A DNA stretch of 64,000 nucleotides, taken from Xanthobacteraceae bacterium (GTDB taxonomy: Bacteria; Pseudomonadota; Alphaproteobacteria; Rhizobiales; Xanthobacteraceae). Shown one piece after another: positions 8,600 to 18,738 of this stretch. Positions within the stretch are counted from its first letter, which is position 1. Each line of letters begins with the position of its first letter. The stretch spans positions 62,001 through 126,000 of the forward strand of contig JARLJA010000096.1 in NCBI GenBank assembly GCA_031291445.1, given 5' to 3'. A program made the translations under genes and the position numbers. The notes under the pieces were generated by a model. It saw only the letters and a list, made by a program, of their open reading frames with translations. It was not told the DNA's origin and did no database searches.

Positions 8600-9714
8600 T
8601 TTCCCGCCTCCGGTGCGTTGCGCATCGCAGGATGATCGTCCGCGGACGGCACCTTTCTCTCGAGCTTGATCTTTGCAATCAGGGTGAAAATCGCGAGCAG
8701 GGTCAGCACGGATGCGACGGCGAAGGATCCCGGCAAGTTATACTCTTGAAACAGCTTCTCGATCCGCAGGGGCATGGTGTCGGTTTGACCGGCGATGTGA
8801 CCAGATACCACGTAGACGGCTCCAAACTCTCCGACCGCGCGGGCGTTGCATAGAATGATCCCGTACACCAGGCCCCACCTGATGTTCGGGACCGTGACTG
8901 TCCAGAACATCTGCCAGCCGTTGGCGCCCAGGCTCACCGCGGCCAACTCCTCATCCGGGCCGACCGCCTCCATGACCGGGATCAACTCCCTCGCGACGAA
9001 CGGAAAGGTGACGAACGCGGTCGCCAGCACGAGTCCCGGGGTGGCGAAGATGATCTTGAGGCTCTGGTTGCGAGGCCAGACCTCGAAATACTGCTGTCCG
9101 AAGCAGAATAGCCCAAAGACAAACGCGCTTCCGGCCAACAGCGCCAGCTTGGGATGTTTCCACGGCCCTCGGCGCTCCTTTTCCCTGCGCGGCTGGAGCA
9201 GAAAGAAGGTCACGATGAACACGACGACGGCGGGCAACGAGGTCAGATATGGCATGACGGCGTAGCCGTCCCTGCGGAGGAATGGCCCCAAATATCCCTG
9301 CAGCCCGAAGATCAGCACGAACATCAGGCCGGCCACGACAGGCGAGACCGAAAACGGCAAGTCGATCAGCGCCGTAAGCAGGGTCCGTCCGGGGAATTCG
9401 AAACGGGCGATCGCCCATGCCGCTGCCAGGCCAAAGATCAGATTGGCCACCAGCGCGATCGGGACCACGGTCAGCGTCAGCATGATCGAATCGCGCGTGT
9501 CGGAATCGGCGAACAGGTTGTCACAGTAAACCCCGAAGCCCTCGCTCAGGGCGGAGACGAAGATGTTGATCACAGGAATGACGACCAGGATGACAACCAC
9601 GGTGATCGCGATCGAAATCAGCCCCCAGCGGACCCAAGCGGGGTCTTGCTGGGCTTGGCGAATACTGCCCGGCGCGGTCGCACGATGTCCCACCGACGGT
9701 CCGTCAGCGCTCAT
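8596..9714 (-). CDS. cysW: Sulfate ABC transporter permease, with an unusual insertion
   Basis: Second permease of the sulfate importer. Family segments include [16 protein letters not shown], the cytoplasmic EAA-like loop [22 protein letters not shown], and [13 protein letters not shown]. At 372 residues it is about 80 longer than a usual CysW (about 290). The excess maps to residues 147-217, between YLGPFLRRD and [13 protein letters not shown]. It holds two extra hydrophobic segments ([14 protein letters not shown] and [17 protein letters not shown]) separated by a very basic loop, [16 protein letters not shown]. Translation runs straight through without a frame change. It overlaps cysT by 11 bp and cysA by 4 bp. 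Confidence 0.93.
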   Translation of the reverse strand: MSADGPSVGHRATAPGSIRQAQQDPAWVRWGLISIAITVVVILVVIPVINIFVSALSEGFGVYCDNLFADSDTRDSIMLTLTVVPIALVANLIFGLAAAWAIARFEFPGRTLLTALIDLPFSVSPVVAGLMFVLIFGLQGYLGPFLRRDGYAVMPYLTSLPAVVVFIVTFFLLQPRREKERRGPWKHPKLALLAGSAFVFGLFCFGQQYFEVWPRNQSLKIIFATPGLVLATAFVTFPFVARELIPVMEAVGPDEELAAVSLGANGWQMFWTVTVPNIRWGLVYGIILCNARAVGEFGAVYVVSGHIAGQTDTMPLRIEKLFQEYNLPGSFAVASVLTLLAIFTLIAKIKLERKVPSADDHPAMRNAPEAGK

Positions 9715-10528
9715 GGCGCATGCTCCGGCGTTCCAGCAGGTTGATGAGTAACAGCATCGAAAAGGAGATAACGAGCAACACGACGGCGATCGCGGTTGCC
9801 TCGCCGTAGGCGAACTCCTCGAGGCGCGCGACGATCAGGATCGGCGCGATCTCCGTCTTGTACGGCATGTTTCCCGAGATGAAGACGACCGAGCCGTATT
9901 CGCCTACACCGCGGGAAAACGCCAAGGCGAAGCCGGTGATCAGCGCCGGATAGAGCGTTGGAAGGATGACATCGCGAAAAGTCTGTAAGCGTGTCGCGCC
10001 GAGCGACGCCGAGGCCTCCTCGAGCTCGGGGTCAAGGTCTTCCAGGATCGGTTGCACGGTCCGGACCACGAAGGGCAGGCCGACGAATATCAGCACCAGG
10101 ACGATGCCGAGGCGGCTGTAAGCGCCCTGGATTCCCAGCGGCACGAGATACTGTCCGAGCCAGCCGTTCTCCACATAGAGACCGGCATAGACCAGCCCTG
10201 CGACCGCCGTCGGCAGGGCGAGGGGCAAATCGACCAGACTGTCAACGAGCTTCTTGCCTGGAAAGCTGTAGCGGACCAGAACCCAGGCAAGCAGCAGTCC
10301 CAGCAGCAGGTTCGCAATCGCAGCTACGAAAGCGGCGCCAAACGTGAGCAGATACGCAGCGCGCGCCCGCTCCGTCCAGACCGCTCCCCAGAACTGGTCA
10401 AAGGAGAGCGATGCCGCCTTGATAAAGCAGGCGGCGATCGGAAGCAGAACCAGGATGCCAAGGTAGAAGAGCGTATACCCGAGTGTCAGGGAAAACCCCG
10501 GCAGCACTTGCCGATTGACGCCAGCCAT
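9704..10528 (-). CDS. cysT: Sulfate ABC transporter permease
   Basis: First permease (CysT/CysU) of the sulfate importer; 274 residues, the usual size, with about six membrane helices. Typical segments are LVDLPLALPTAVAGLVYAGL, the EAA loop ELEEASASLGATRLQTFRDV and GVGEYGSVVFISGNMPYKTE. It follows the binding-protein gene by 58 bp and overlaps cysW by 11 bp, so the four genes form one minus-strand operon. CysT and CysW form the heterodimeric membrane channel powered by CysA. Confidence 0.94.
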   Translation of the reverse strand: MAGVNRQVLPGFSLTLGYTLFYLGILVLLPIAACFIKAASLSFDQFWGAVWTERARAAYLLTFGAAFVAAIANLLLGLLLAWVLVRYSFPGKKLVDSLVDLPLALPTAVAGLVYAGLYVENGWLGQYLVPLGIQGAYSRLGIVLVLIFVGLPFVVRTVQPILEDLDPELEEASASLGATRLQTFRDVILPTLYPALITGFALAFSRGVGEYGSVVFISGNMPYKTEIAPILIVARLEEFAYGEATAIAVVLLVISFSMLLLINLLERRSMRHER

Positions 10529-10586
10529 ATCGAGCTACCTTCTGCGTGATCGCCACGGTGTCGGGGAGGTCAGTCCTGCCGACGAC

Positions 10587-11585
10587 CTATTGTCCCTTGG
10601 GCTTGTAGATCGTGTCGAACACGCCGCCTTCGCCAATAAACTGCTTGTGGGCGTCCGGAAAGTCCCTGGCGATCGCCGTGATCGGAAACCGCTGAATGTC
10701 GCCGAAGACAGTGCCGAGATACTTTTTCAGGACCGCCTCGTTGTTCGGCCGGTAGAAGTGCCGGGCGAAGATCTCCTGTGCTTCGTCGGAGTAGGTGTAC
10801 GTCAAATATGCTTCCGCGATTTCTCGGGTCTTCCTGCGATCGACATTTTCATCCACGACCGCCACATGTGGCTCGGCGAGGATGCTGATCGGAGGATTTA
10901 CGATCTCGAGATCGCCTTTCGCTTCACGCACCTCCAGGTGCGCCTCGTTCTCCCAGGCGAGGTGGACATCGCCGATTCTCTTCTGCACGAAGGTCGTCGT
11001 CGCGCCGCGGGCACCTGAATCCAGGACGGGTACCTGCTTGTATAGCCTGGTTACGAAGTCGATCGCATCCTGTCGCGATCCGCCGCGCACGATCACTGAA
11101 CCCCAGGCGGCGAAGAAGCTCAGGTAGCCGTTTCCCGACGTCTTTGGATTCGGGGTGATGACCTCGACGCCGGGCTTCACCAGATCGGGCCAGTCCGTGA
11201 TCCCCTTGGGATTCCCCTTACGCACGACGAAGACCACCGTCGACGTATAAGGGAGAGATCGGTTGGGAAACCTGTCGATCCAATCGGCCCTCATCAACCC
11301 CGTCTTGCTGATCGCATCGTCGTCGAGATACGACGCGAGGGTCACCACGTCGGCATCCAATCCATCAATGACCGCCCGCGCCTGTGTGCTCGAGCCGCCG
11401 TGCGACTGCTTGATTGTGACCTTGATGCCCGTCTGCTTCTCGTAAAGGCGGGTGAAGTTGGCGTTGATGTCTCGCCATAGCTCCCGCGTGGGATCATAGG
11501 ATACGTTGAGCAGAGTGGTTTCGGTGGCGGCGACGCCGCCGGCAAGCAATGCTGACATTGCGGCAGCTGCGAACAGGCGCTTCAA
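10587..11585 (-). CDS. Periplasmic sulfate-binding protein
   Basis: Delivers sulfate to CysTW in the periplasm. The 332-residue product begins with a Sec signal peptide (MKRLFAAAAMSALLAGGVAA, cleaved near ATET). It then has the family blocks TLLNVSYDPTRELW, QSHGGSSTQARAVIDGL, SGNGYLSFFAAWG and IPPKG-like ending residues typical of Sbp/CysP. The SGNGYLSF segment lies at the anion-binding end of the family. It is the first gene of the cys operon and is most likely a sulfate or thiosulfate binder; Sbp and CysP cannot be told apart here. The 851-bp gap upstream presumably carries the promoter. Confidence 0.93.
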   Translation of the reverse strand: MKRLFAAAAMSALLAGGVAATETTLLNVSYDPTRELWRDINANFTRLYEKQTGIKVTIKQSHGGSSTQARAVIDGLDADVVTLASYLDDDAISKTGLMRADWIDRFPNRSLPYTSTVVFVVRKGNPKGITDWPDLVKPGVEVITPNPKTSGNGYLSFFAAWGSVIVRGGSRQDAIDFVTRLYKQVPVLDSGARGATTTFVQKRIGDVHLAWENEAHLEVREAKGDLEIVNPPISILAEPHVAVVDENVDRRKTREIAEAYLTYTYSDEAQEIFARHFYRPNNEAVLKKYLGTVFGDIQRFPITAIARDFPDAHKQFIGEGGVFDTIYKPKGQ

Positions 11586-12436
11586 GCTTGTCTCCTCGAC
11601 GGTTCTTCCCGGGGCGTGTTGCGAGCGGCAGACCGATCCGCACTGCGACGCGGCGATTCAGTCTTCGCGGCCAATGCCTGAACAGGTTTCCGACACCAGG
11701 AAAACGCGCGCCGAACCGGCAGCATGAAATCGGTTCGCTCTCCGTACACAAGGAAAACGACCGGCGCAAACGCAAGAAGATTCTGCTGTTCATGTCGCCG
11801 ACATTGGAAGGAGCATGTATTTTGGGGTGTGCAGACAGGCGAAACATTCCCTCTGGGCAACCATGTATTGGCGTTGGAGGCCCATTCGATCCATCCGTAT
11901 TGTTGCCAGCGCGGGACCGTCACTCCGAGGCTGGCGAGGCTTTCGCAGCGAGCAGGTGCGCACATCGCCAGCGGACGGATCGATCAGAAGGCGTGGGCTG
12001 ACGGGGGCGTCGACGGCTGCAGTTGGCACCCTGATCGCGTCCTGCATCGAAGCACCGGACGCTTTCGGCTGCACGTCGAGAAGGACTCGGCCGGCTGGTC
12101 CGGTCGTCCCCGCGGCCTCGAAGTCATGTCACCTATTCATCGCCGCGGGCGAATGAGGGTGAAATTCCTGCGACTGTTGCAATTTTGCCAACCGGTGCCA
12201 GTTCGGGAAGATCCGTGCTGCCATCTCCCGGGCATCTAGAATCGGAATACTGTCGATCGCGCGGGCGCGTGCCCTTTTTTCCTGGTGCGAGCTCCAGCGG
12301 CCGTTCCGGCAGGTTGCGCCCATCTTATTCCCGCTCCCGGGTGCGCTTGACTCAGCACATCTTCGTGAAATCCATAAAGTCCATAGACTATGTGGACGCG
12401 TTGTTGTGTCCGAGGAATTGAGAGGGGTCTGGGGTA
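11586..12436. other. 851-bp non-coding gap between the sulfate operon and the porin gene
   Basis: Several open frames cross this stretch on both strands, but their translations are Arg/Cys-rich, lack family resemblance and disagree with the codon bias of neighbouring genes. It must hold the promoters of the divergent sulfate operon and porin. Near the porin there is an odd-length palindrome CATAGACTATG at 12382-12392, a possible operator. I saw no RNA gene or mobile element. Confidence 0.5.
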
Positions 12437-13963
12437 ATGAAGAAGCTGATCGTTGTCGCGGCGCTGCTGGGGGCCGGCGGCGTGGCTCACGCCGACGAGG
12501 TCGCCGATCTCAGGGCCGAGGCCAAGGCGCTGCAAAAGCAGAACGAACTTCTCAACAAGCGCCTGGGCGATATCGAGAAACGCCAGAGGCTGCTCGACGC
12601 GCGCGCCGCGGATCCGTCGGTCGTGCCGGCGAAGGCGCCGCCGGCGCCCGTCGACGATTCCCTGACCTGGCATGGGGTTACCCTTTACGGCGCGGTCGAC
12701 GTCGGGTTCGGCTACCAGGCTCACGGCACGCCCTACAACGGCTCGTTCCCCCAGGGCGACAACTACATCGTCGCCAAGGCCAGCAATCGCGCACTGTTTC
12801 TCGCCACGCCGAACGGCCTGACGACGTCGTTCATCGGCCTGAAAGGCACCACTGAAATTCTGCCCGGCATCAACGGCATATTCAAGCTCGAGACCGCATT
12901 CAATCCATTCTCCGGCAATCTTGCCAACGGACCCGGAAGCTTGGTTCAAAACAACGGCGTTCCGCTGGCGGCGCAAACTTCGAACGGCGATTCCAGTCGT
13001 GCGGGCCAGGCTTTCAACGGGCAAAGCTACGTCGGTCTCAGCTCTCCGGTGCTGGGTACCCTGACGATCGGTCGCCAGAACGGGATCCTGTACGAAGACA
13101 TCCTGGCCTATGATCCTTTGAACGGATCGTATGCGTTCTCCATCCTGAGTTCGGGCACGTTCAACGGTGGTGGTGACACCGAAAATGCGCGCCTCGACCA
13201 GTCGATCAAGTACACCTGGATCAACGGTCCGTTCCACGCCTCGGGGCAGTACCAGGTAGGCAACTACGGCAACAGCGGGAATTCCAGCTGGCCGCACGAT
13301 GCCGCCCAGGCCAACGCCGGCATCAGCTATGCCGGCCTCGGCATTGACGGCGTCTACAGCAAGATCAGGGGGGCCGTGGCGGCCGCGACGCTGGGAACAA
13401 CCCCCGCCTTCCTCGGCAACCAGACGCTGGCGGGGACGATCTCCGACAACACCGCCTTCGCGGTCAACGGAAAGTACAAGACCGGCCCGGTCGAACTGTT
13501 CGCTGGCTACGAGCACATCGACTATGCCAACCCGGAAAACCCGGTCAGCGCGGGCTTCACAGATCTCGGCTACGTCATAAGCACCGTGAGCAATACCGCC
13601 TTCCCGAACGACAAGATCGTGCAAATGTTCTGGGGAGGTGCCAAGTGGCAGGCGACGGACCACCTCGTGGTCGCGGGGGCCTATTATCACGAGACCCAGA
13701 ACAGCTATGGTAACGGCGCTGGCGCCAAGTTCACCAAGGGTTCTGGGTATTCCGGCGTCGGTCCGGCGGGCTGCAGCAGCAACGCGTTCTCCCAGTGCAG
13801 CGGCTCGCTCGATGCCGGCTCGCTCGTCCTCGACTACGTGTTCACCAAGCACTTCGACGTCTACACCGGCGTGCTGTATTCGAAGGTCAATGGCGGCCTG
13901 GGAGCGGGCTACCTGAACTCCTGGAACGTCGCTCCGACCGCCGGCGCGCGCTACTTCTTCTGA
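12437..13963 (+). CDS. Outer-membrane general porin
   Basis: A 508-residue beta-barrel porin of the Gram-negative general porin (Porin_4-like) type. The signal peptide (MKKLIVVAALLGAGGVAHA) is followed by a short coiled-coil/periplasmic segment rich in Leu, Lys and Glu (about residues 20-50). A barrel follows that begins LTWHGVTLYGAVDVGFGY and ends in AGARYFF. The terminal Phe is the usual assembly signal for the BAM complex. Family segments FIGLKGTTEILPGINGIFKLE and SYVGLSSPVLGTLTIGRQN (constriction loop region) are present. A Ser/Gly/Cys-rich loop lies near residue 430 (GCSSNAFSQCSGS). Transcription starts divergent from the sulfate operon; a strong hairpin terminator follows the stop. Confidence 0.92.
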   Translation: MKKLIVVAALLGAGGVAHADEVADLRAEAKALQKQNELLNKRLGDIEKRQRLLDARAADPSVVPAKAPPAPVDDSLTWHGVTLYGAVDVGFGYQAHGTPYNGSFPQGDNYIVAKASNRALFLATPNGLTTSFIGLKGTTEILPGINGIFKLETAFNPFSGNLANGPGSLVQNNGVPLAAQTSNGDSSRAGQAFNGQSYVGLSSPVLGTLTIGRQNGILYEDILAYDPLNGSYAFSILSSGTFNGGGDTENARLDQSIKYTWINGPFHASGQYQVGNYGNSGNSSWPHDAAQANAGISYAGLGIDGVYSKIRGAVAAATLGTTPAFLGNQTLAGTISDNTAFAVNGKYKTGPVELFAGYEHIDYANPENPVSAGFTDLGYVISTVSNTAFPNDKIVQMFWGGAKWQATDHLVVAGAYYHETQNSYGNGAGAKFTKGSGYSGVGPAGCSSNAFSQCSGSLDAGSLVLDYVFTKHFDVYTGVLYSKVNGGLGAGYLNSWNVAPTAGARYFF

Positions 13964-13977
13964 TCCCGCCTGGATCG

Positions 13978-14018
13978 AACAACAAGCCCCGCGAAGGTCC
14001 TTCGCGGGGCTTGTTGTT
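13978..14018. terminator. Strong hairpin terminator, probably bidirectional
   Basis: An 18-bp perfect stem (arm AACAACAAGCCCCGCGAA and its complement) closes a GGTCC loop 15 bp after the porin stop codon and is followed by a short T-rich tail. The A-rich 5' flank gives U-rich sequence on the other strand, so it can also stop the minus-strand YeeE-type genes. Confidence 0.9.
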
Positions 14019-14060
14019 TGAGGGCGCGACCTGGAACCGGGCGCGCCTGCCAAGTTCGCC

Positions 14061-14498
14061 TCATGCCATGACCGGCCCCGAGGTACGCACCCGGCGCAAG
14101 TAGTCGCTGGCCCGCGCGCCGATCGCCATCGCCAGCACGAAGCCGAATACCTTGGGCGACAGGCTTTCGAGATTGACGAGCGCCGGCCCCGGGCACAGGC
14201 CGACCAGGCCCCAACCGACGCCGAACAGTGCAGCGCCGCCGATCAGCGGCAGGTCAATGGCATTGGCCTGCGGCCAGCGCAGGGCTTCGCCGAGCAGCGA
14301 GGTGTGCCGGCGCTTCAAGAGCGCGTAGCCCGGAGCGGCGATCACGAGCGCGCCGCCAATGACAAAGGCCAGCGTCGGGTCCCAGTGTCCGAACACGTCG
14401 AGGAAGCCCAGCACCTTGCTCGGCTGGGTCATGCCGGAGATGACGAGGCCAAGCCCGAAGACAAGGCCCGAGCTGAAGGCTGCAAGTGTATTCCTCAT
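14061..14498 (-). CDS. YeeE/YedE-family sulfur transporter, second half (DUF6691-like)
   Basis: A 145-residue membrane protein starting MRNTLAAFSSGL, with about four helices. The motif GLVGLCPGPALVNL matches the Cys-containing signature of the C-terminal half of YeeE/YedE (TsuA-like) proteins, which import thiosulfate or related sulfur compounds. GLVISGMTQPSKVLGFLDVFG is also typical. ATG 14498 overlaps the stop of the upstream half-gene by one base in an ATGA-like arrangement. The longer open frame to 14687 is translation of the other gene in the wrong frame. Substrate (thiosulfate, sulfite or sulfide) is not decided by sequence. Confidence 0.88.
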   Translation of the reverse strand: MRNTLAAFSSGLVFGLGLVISGMTQPSKVLGFLDVFGHWDPTLAFVIGGALVIAAPGYALLKRRHTSLLGEALRWPQANAIDLPLIGGAALFGVGWGLVGLCPGPALVNLESLSPKVFGFVLAMAIGARASDYLRRVRTSGPVMA

Positions 14499-14923
14499 CA
14501 CAGGCCTCCCAGAACGTGGCGCGACACCGCGACCACGACGGCGGCGGTGAGCATGAAGGTTCCGGTCGCGACCAGCGAGCGCGGCGAGAGCCGGGCGATG
14601 CCACAGACGCCGTGGCCGGAGGTGCAGCCGCCGGAGAGCCGGGTGCCGAAGCCCACCAGCAGTCCCCCCGCGGTCACCGCGGCCCAACCCGGCATGTCAG
14701 GCGCGGCTACCGTGTGGCCTGCTGCCGCGACGGCGAGCGGCGCGGCAACCAACCCCACAACGAAGGCGACGCGCCATGCACGACCGCCGTGCTGTGGATC
14801 GAGGGCGCTGGCGAAAATGCCGCTGATGCCTGCGGTACGCCCGATCAATGTCATCAGCAGCACCGTGCCCAGGCCGATCAGGAGGCCTCCCAGTGTCGCC
14901 GAGACAGGATCAAAAGTGCTCAT
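14498..14923 (-). CDS. YeeE/YedE-family sulfur transporter, first half
   Basis: A 141-residue membrane protein with about four helices. The diagnostic segment GFGTRLSGGCTSGHGVCGIARLS carries the conserved Cys residues of the YeeE/YedE sulfur-transport family. It pairs with the gene at 14061, and together the two equal one full-length YeeE. It starts 167 bp from, and divergent to, an Rrf2-family regulator that probably controls it. Such pairs are known next to Rrf2 or ArsR regulators and sulfide-handling genes. Confidence 0.9.
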   Translation of the reverse strand: MSTFDPVSATLGGLLIGLGTVLLMTLIGRTAGISGIFASALDPQHGGRAWRVAFVVGLVAAPLAVAAAGHTVAAPDMPGWAAVTAGGLLVGFGTRLSGGCTSGHGVCGIARLSPRSLVATGTFMLTAAVVVAVSRHVLGGL

Positions 14924-15090
14924 TGAACTCCTCCATCATCTGTATCGTCCGGCGCAATGGTCCCATGGAAAGGTAGGGCGGGCACTGGATTAAAGATCCA
15001 AAATCGATCATGTGTGGAGACTGATTTTCTCTAGCTGAGGGCTATACCAGTGCAGATATGTCGCCCCCATGATCGCAGGCTAGGATTTCG

Positions 15091-15555
15091 ATGCTGACTG
15101 CGAAGGGCAAATACGGGCTCAAGGCCATGGCGCATCTGGCGGGGCTTGCGCCCGGCGCAATGGCCCTGGCTGCCGACATCGCCGAGGCCAACACCATTCC
15201 GAAGAAGTTCCTGGATGCGATCCTCGCCGACCTTCGCAACGCCGGCATCGTCTCCACCAAGAAGGGACCGGGCGGCGGCTACCGGCTGGCGCGACCGCCG
15301 ACCGACATCACGCTCGGGCAGGTGGTGCGCTCGCTCGACGGGCCGATCGCTCCCATCGCCTGCGCCAGCCGTACCGCCTACCAGCCCTGCGACGACTGCC
15401 GCGATATCAGGCGCTGCGCGGTCCGGCTCGCGATGATCAGGGTCAGGGATGCGATGTCGGGCGTGCTCGACGCCACGACCGTCGCCGACATGGTTCGCAC
15501 CGGCGGCGGACGCGGAGCGCCTCCGCCGCGCAAGACGACACCGGCTAGGCGTTAG
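15091..15555 (+). CDS. Rrf2-family transcriptional regulator
   Basis: A 154-residue DNA-binding protein. The N-terminal winged helix (KGKYGLKAMAHLAGL, IPKKFLDAILADLRNAGIV, KGPGGGYRLARPP) is characteristic of Rrf2/IscR proteins. Four Cys residues (91, 100, 103, 109) follow in a segment CASRTAYQPCDDCRDIRRC, where IscR relatives bind an Fe-S cluster. Redox, Fe-S or sulfur-species sensing is therefore likely. It is divergent from the YeeE/YedE pair and probably regulates it and itself through the 167-bp shared intergenic region. The C-terminal tail is basic and Pro-rich. Confidence 0.9.
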   Translation: MLTAKGKYGLKAMAHLAGLAPGAMALAADIAEANTIPKKFLDAILADLRNAGIVSTKKGPGGGYRLARPPTDITLGQVVRSLDGPIAPIACASRTAYQPCDDCRDIRRCAVRLAMIRVRDAMSGVLDATTVADMVRTGGGRGAPPPRKTTPARR

Positions 15556-15601
15556 CCTCGACACGGCGGGTCGTTCTTCAAACCCAGCCGCTTGCCGCCT
15601 C

Positions 15602-15615
15602 TTGATTCACGTCAA
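15602..15615. promoter_or_regulatory. FNR/FixK-type palindrome upstream of ald
   Basis: TTGATTCACGTCAA matches TTGA-N6-TCAA exactly. It lies 167 bp before the ald start, farther than the other boxes in this region, which implies a long leader or a promoter about 100 bp upstream of ald. The rest of the 227-bp gap has no gene. Confidence 0.6.
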
Positions 15616-15782
15616 GCCGGGCGCAATCGAGATGAGAGAGCCTGTTTTCGTCACGATCGCGCGGCAGAAGGAGCAGTCGACATGGTGGCCGCTTCAAGCA
15701 TGTCGCGCGCAACCGGCTGCAGGAGCCGGCCTCATCGTTGTAGCGGTCCGCCGCGGCTCGGCCGCAAGGGAGAAGACATACG

Positions 15783-16901
<1,119 letters not shown>

Positions 16902-16928
16902 CCTCGCAGCAGGCGCGTTGCCGCATCG

Positions 16929-16942
16929 CTGATCTGCGTCAA
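16929..16942. promoter_or_regulatory. FNR/FixK-type palindrome upstream of polX (one mismatch)
   Basis: CTGATCTGCGTCAA differs from TTGA-N6-TCAA by one base and ends 50 bp before ATG 16993. The spacing is like that of the other boxes in this region. Confidence 0.5.
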
Positions 16943-16992
16943 GATCCCAGGCCGGTCGCATTCCTATGCTTATGTTAAAGGAAGCGCCATCG

Positions 16993-18708
16993 ATGCCGGT
17001 CCAGAATGCCGAGATCGCGGCGATGTTCGATCAGGCCGCCGAGCTCCTCGAGATCAAGGGCGACAACCCGTTCCGCGTCCGCGCCTATCGACGGGCGGCG
17101 CGCGAGATCGAGCGGCTGCCGCGCAGCGTCAGCACGCTCCTGAAGACGGGGGAAGATCTTGCCGAGTTGCCGGGCATCGGCAAGGACCTGGCCGGCAAGA
17201 TCGCGGCGATCGTCGCCAGCAAGAAGTTCGATCTGCTTGAGCAGCTGAAGCGCGAACTGCCGGGCGAACTGGGCGAGATCGCGACCCTGCCGGGACTCGG
17301 CCCCAAGCGGGTCAAGCTGCTCTACGACGAGCTCGGTGTCCGTTCGCGCGACGACTTGCGGCGCGCCGTCAAATCCGGACGCCTGCGCGAGCTGCACGGC
17401 TTCGGCGCCAAGACCGAACAGAACCTTGCCGCCGCGCTGGCCAAGCCACAGGCTCCAACGCGCTTCAAGCTGGCGGTCGCGGAAGCCGAGGCCGATGCGC
17501 TCGTCGCCTACCTGAGCGCGGCAAAGGGTGTCGGGCGGGTGGTGGTGGCTGGAAGCTACCGCCGCCGGCGCGACACCGTGGGCGATCTGGATATCCTGGT
17601 GACCGCGCGCGCCGGCGCAGCTCCCGGCGACCGGCTCGCGGCCTACGAGAATGTCGCAAGCGTCCCGGCCCACGGTCCGTCGCGCACCACGGTGGTGCTG
17701 CGCTCGGGGCTCCAGGTCGATCTGCGCGCGGTTCCGGAAGCGAGCTACGGCGCCGCCCTGATGTACTTCACCGGATCCAAGGCCCACAACGTCGCGCTGC
17801 GCGGGCTGGCCAGTGCCCGCGGTTGGAAGCTCAACGAATACGGATTGTTCGACGGCAAGCGGCGGATCGCGGGGCGAAGCGAGGACGAGATCTACCGCAA
17901 GCTCGGCCTCGCCGTGGTGCCGCCGGAGCTGCGCGAGGATCGGGGTGAGGTCGCGCTCGCAAAGGCCGATCGGCTGCCGCAATTGGTTGCGCTCTCGGAC
18001 ATGCGCGGCGATCTCCACGTCCACACCGACTGGAGCGACGGCCATGCGCCGCTCGCGGAGATGGTGGCCGCGGCCAAGGCGCGGGGCTACGCGTATATCG
18101 CGATCACGGACCACAGCCGGCGGGTGACCGTGGCCCACGGCCTCGACCCGGCGCGGCTGGCGCGCCAGATCGACCAGATCGATCGGCTCAACGCCAAACT
18201 CGAGGGTTTCACCGTCCTCAAGGGCATCGAGGTCGACATCCTCGCGGACGGCCACCTCGATCTGCCGGACAGTGTGCTCGGCCGCCTCGACCTCGTGGTC
18301 GCCGCGGTTCATTCCAGGTTCGACCTGTCGCGCACGGAGCAGACCGAACGGATCATCCGGGCGATGGACAATCGCCATGTCTCGATCGTCGCCCACCCCA
18401 CCGGGCGTCTGATTGGTGAGCGGGAACCCTATGCCGTCGATCTGGAGAAGGTTTTCGCGGCAGCGCACCAGCGCGGCTGCCACATGGAGCTGAACGCCGA
18501 TCCCGACCGGCTGGATCTCGCTGACGTCAACGTCCAGGCCGCCAAGGCCGCCGGCATCAAGCTCGCCATCTCGACCGATTCCCATTCGACCGCGGGGTTC
18601 GCCAACATGCGCTTCGGCATTGATCAGGCACGCCGCGGCTGGCTTTCGCCGGCCGACGTCATCAACACCCGCTCCTTGGCCAAATTGAAGCAGCTGCTCA
18701 AGCGCTAG
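16993..18708 (+). CDS. polX: DNA polymerase/3'-5' exonuclease PolX
   Basis: A family-X DNA polymerase with a C-terminal PHP nuclease domain, active in base-excision and gap-filling repair. The 571-residue length is standard. In order: an N-terminal helix-hairpin-helix 8-kDa domain (DNPFRVRAYRRAAREIE, LPGIGKDLAGKIAAI), a second HhH (LPGLGPKRVKLLYDELG), the polymerase nucleotidyltransferase motif GSYRRRRDTVGDLDIL with catalytic Asp residues, and a PHP domain (DLHVHTDWSDGHAPL, AITDHS, GIEVDIL, AHPTGR, STDSHS). ATG 16993 has GGAAG nine bases upstream and is preferred to ATG 16966. It is the first of a run of stress-type genes. Confidence 0.94.
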   Translation: MPVQNAEIAAMFDQAAELLEIKGDNPFRVRAYRRAAREIERLPRSVSTLLKTGEDLAELPGIGKDLAGKIAAIVASKKFDLLEQLKRELPGELGEIATLPGLGPKRVKLLYDELGVRSRDDLRRAVKSGRLRELHGFGAKTEQNLAAALAKPQAPTRFKLAVAEAEADALVAYLSAAKGVGRVVVAGSYRRRRDTVGDLDILVTARAGAAPGDRLAAYENVASVPAHGPSRTTVVLRSGLQVDLRAVPEASYGAALMYFTGSKAHNVALRGLASARGWKLNEYGLFDGKRRIAGRSEDEIYRKLGLAVVPPELREDRGEVALAKADRLPQLVALSDMRGDLHVHTDWSDGHAPLAEMVAAAKARGYAYIAITDHSRRVTVAHGLDPARLARQIDQIDRLNAKLEGFTVLKGIEVDILADGHLDLPDSVLGRLDLVVAAVHSRFDLSRTEQTERIIRAMDNRHVSIVAHPTGRLIGEREPYAVDLEKVFAAAHQRGCHMELNADPDRLDLADVNVQAAKAAGIKLAISTDSHSTAGFANMRFGIDQARRGWLSPADVINTRSLAKLKQLLKR

Positions 18709-18738
18709 CGCCGGCAGCTCCTGGTGCGGCTGCGGACG

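Noticed and set aside
11582-12239. Several 100-170 codon frames between the sulfate-binding protein and porin genes
   Set aside because: Overlapping frames on both strands, unusual Cys/Trp/Arg content and no Shine-Dalgarno support.
12236-14053. A 605-codon open frame on the minus strand opposite the porin gene
   Set aside because: It mirrors the porin, which has a signal peptide, barrel motifs and terminal Phe. The antisense translation is low-complexity and family-less, as expected in GC-rich DNA.
16975-18585. A 536-codon minus-strand open frame opposite polX
   Set aside because: The plus strand encodes a full PolX with all catalytic motifs; the antisense product has no family features.
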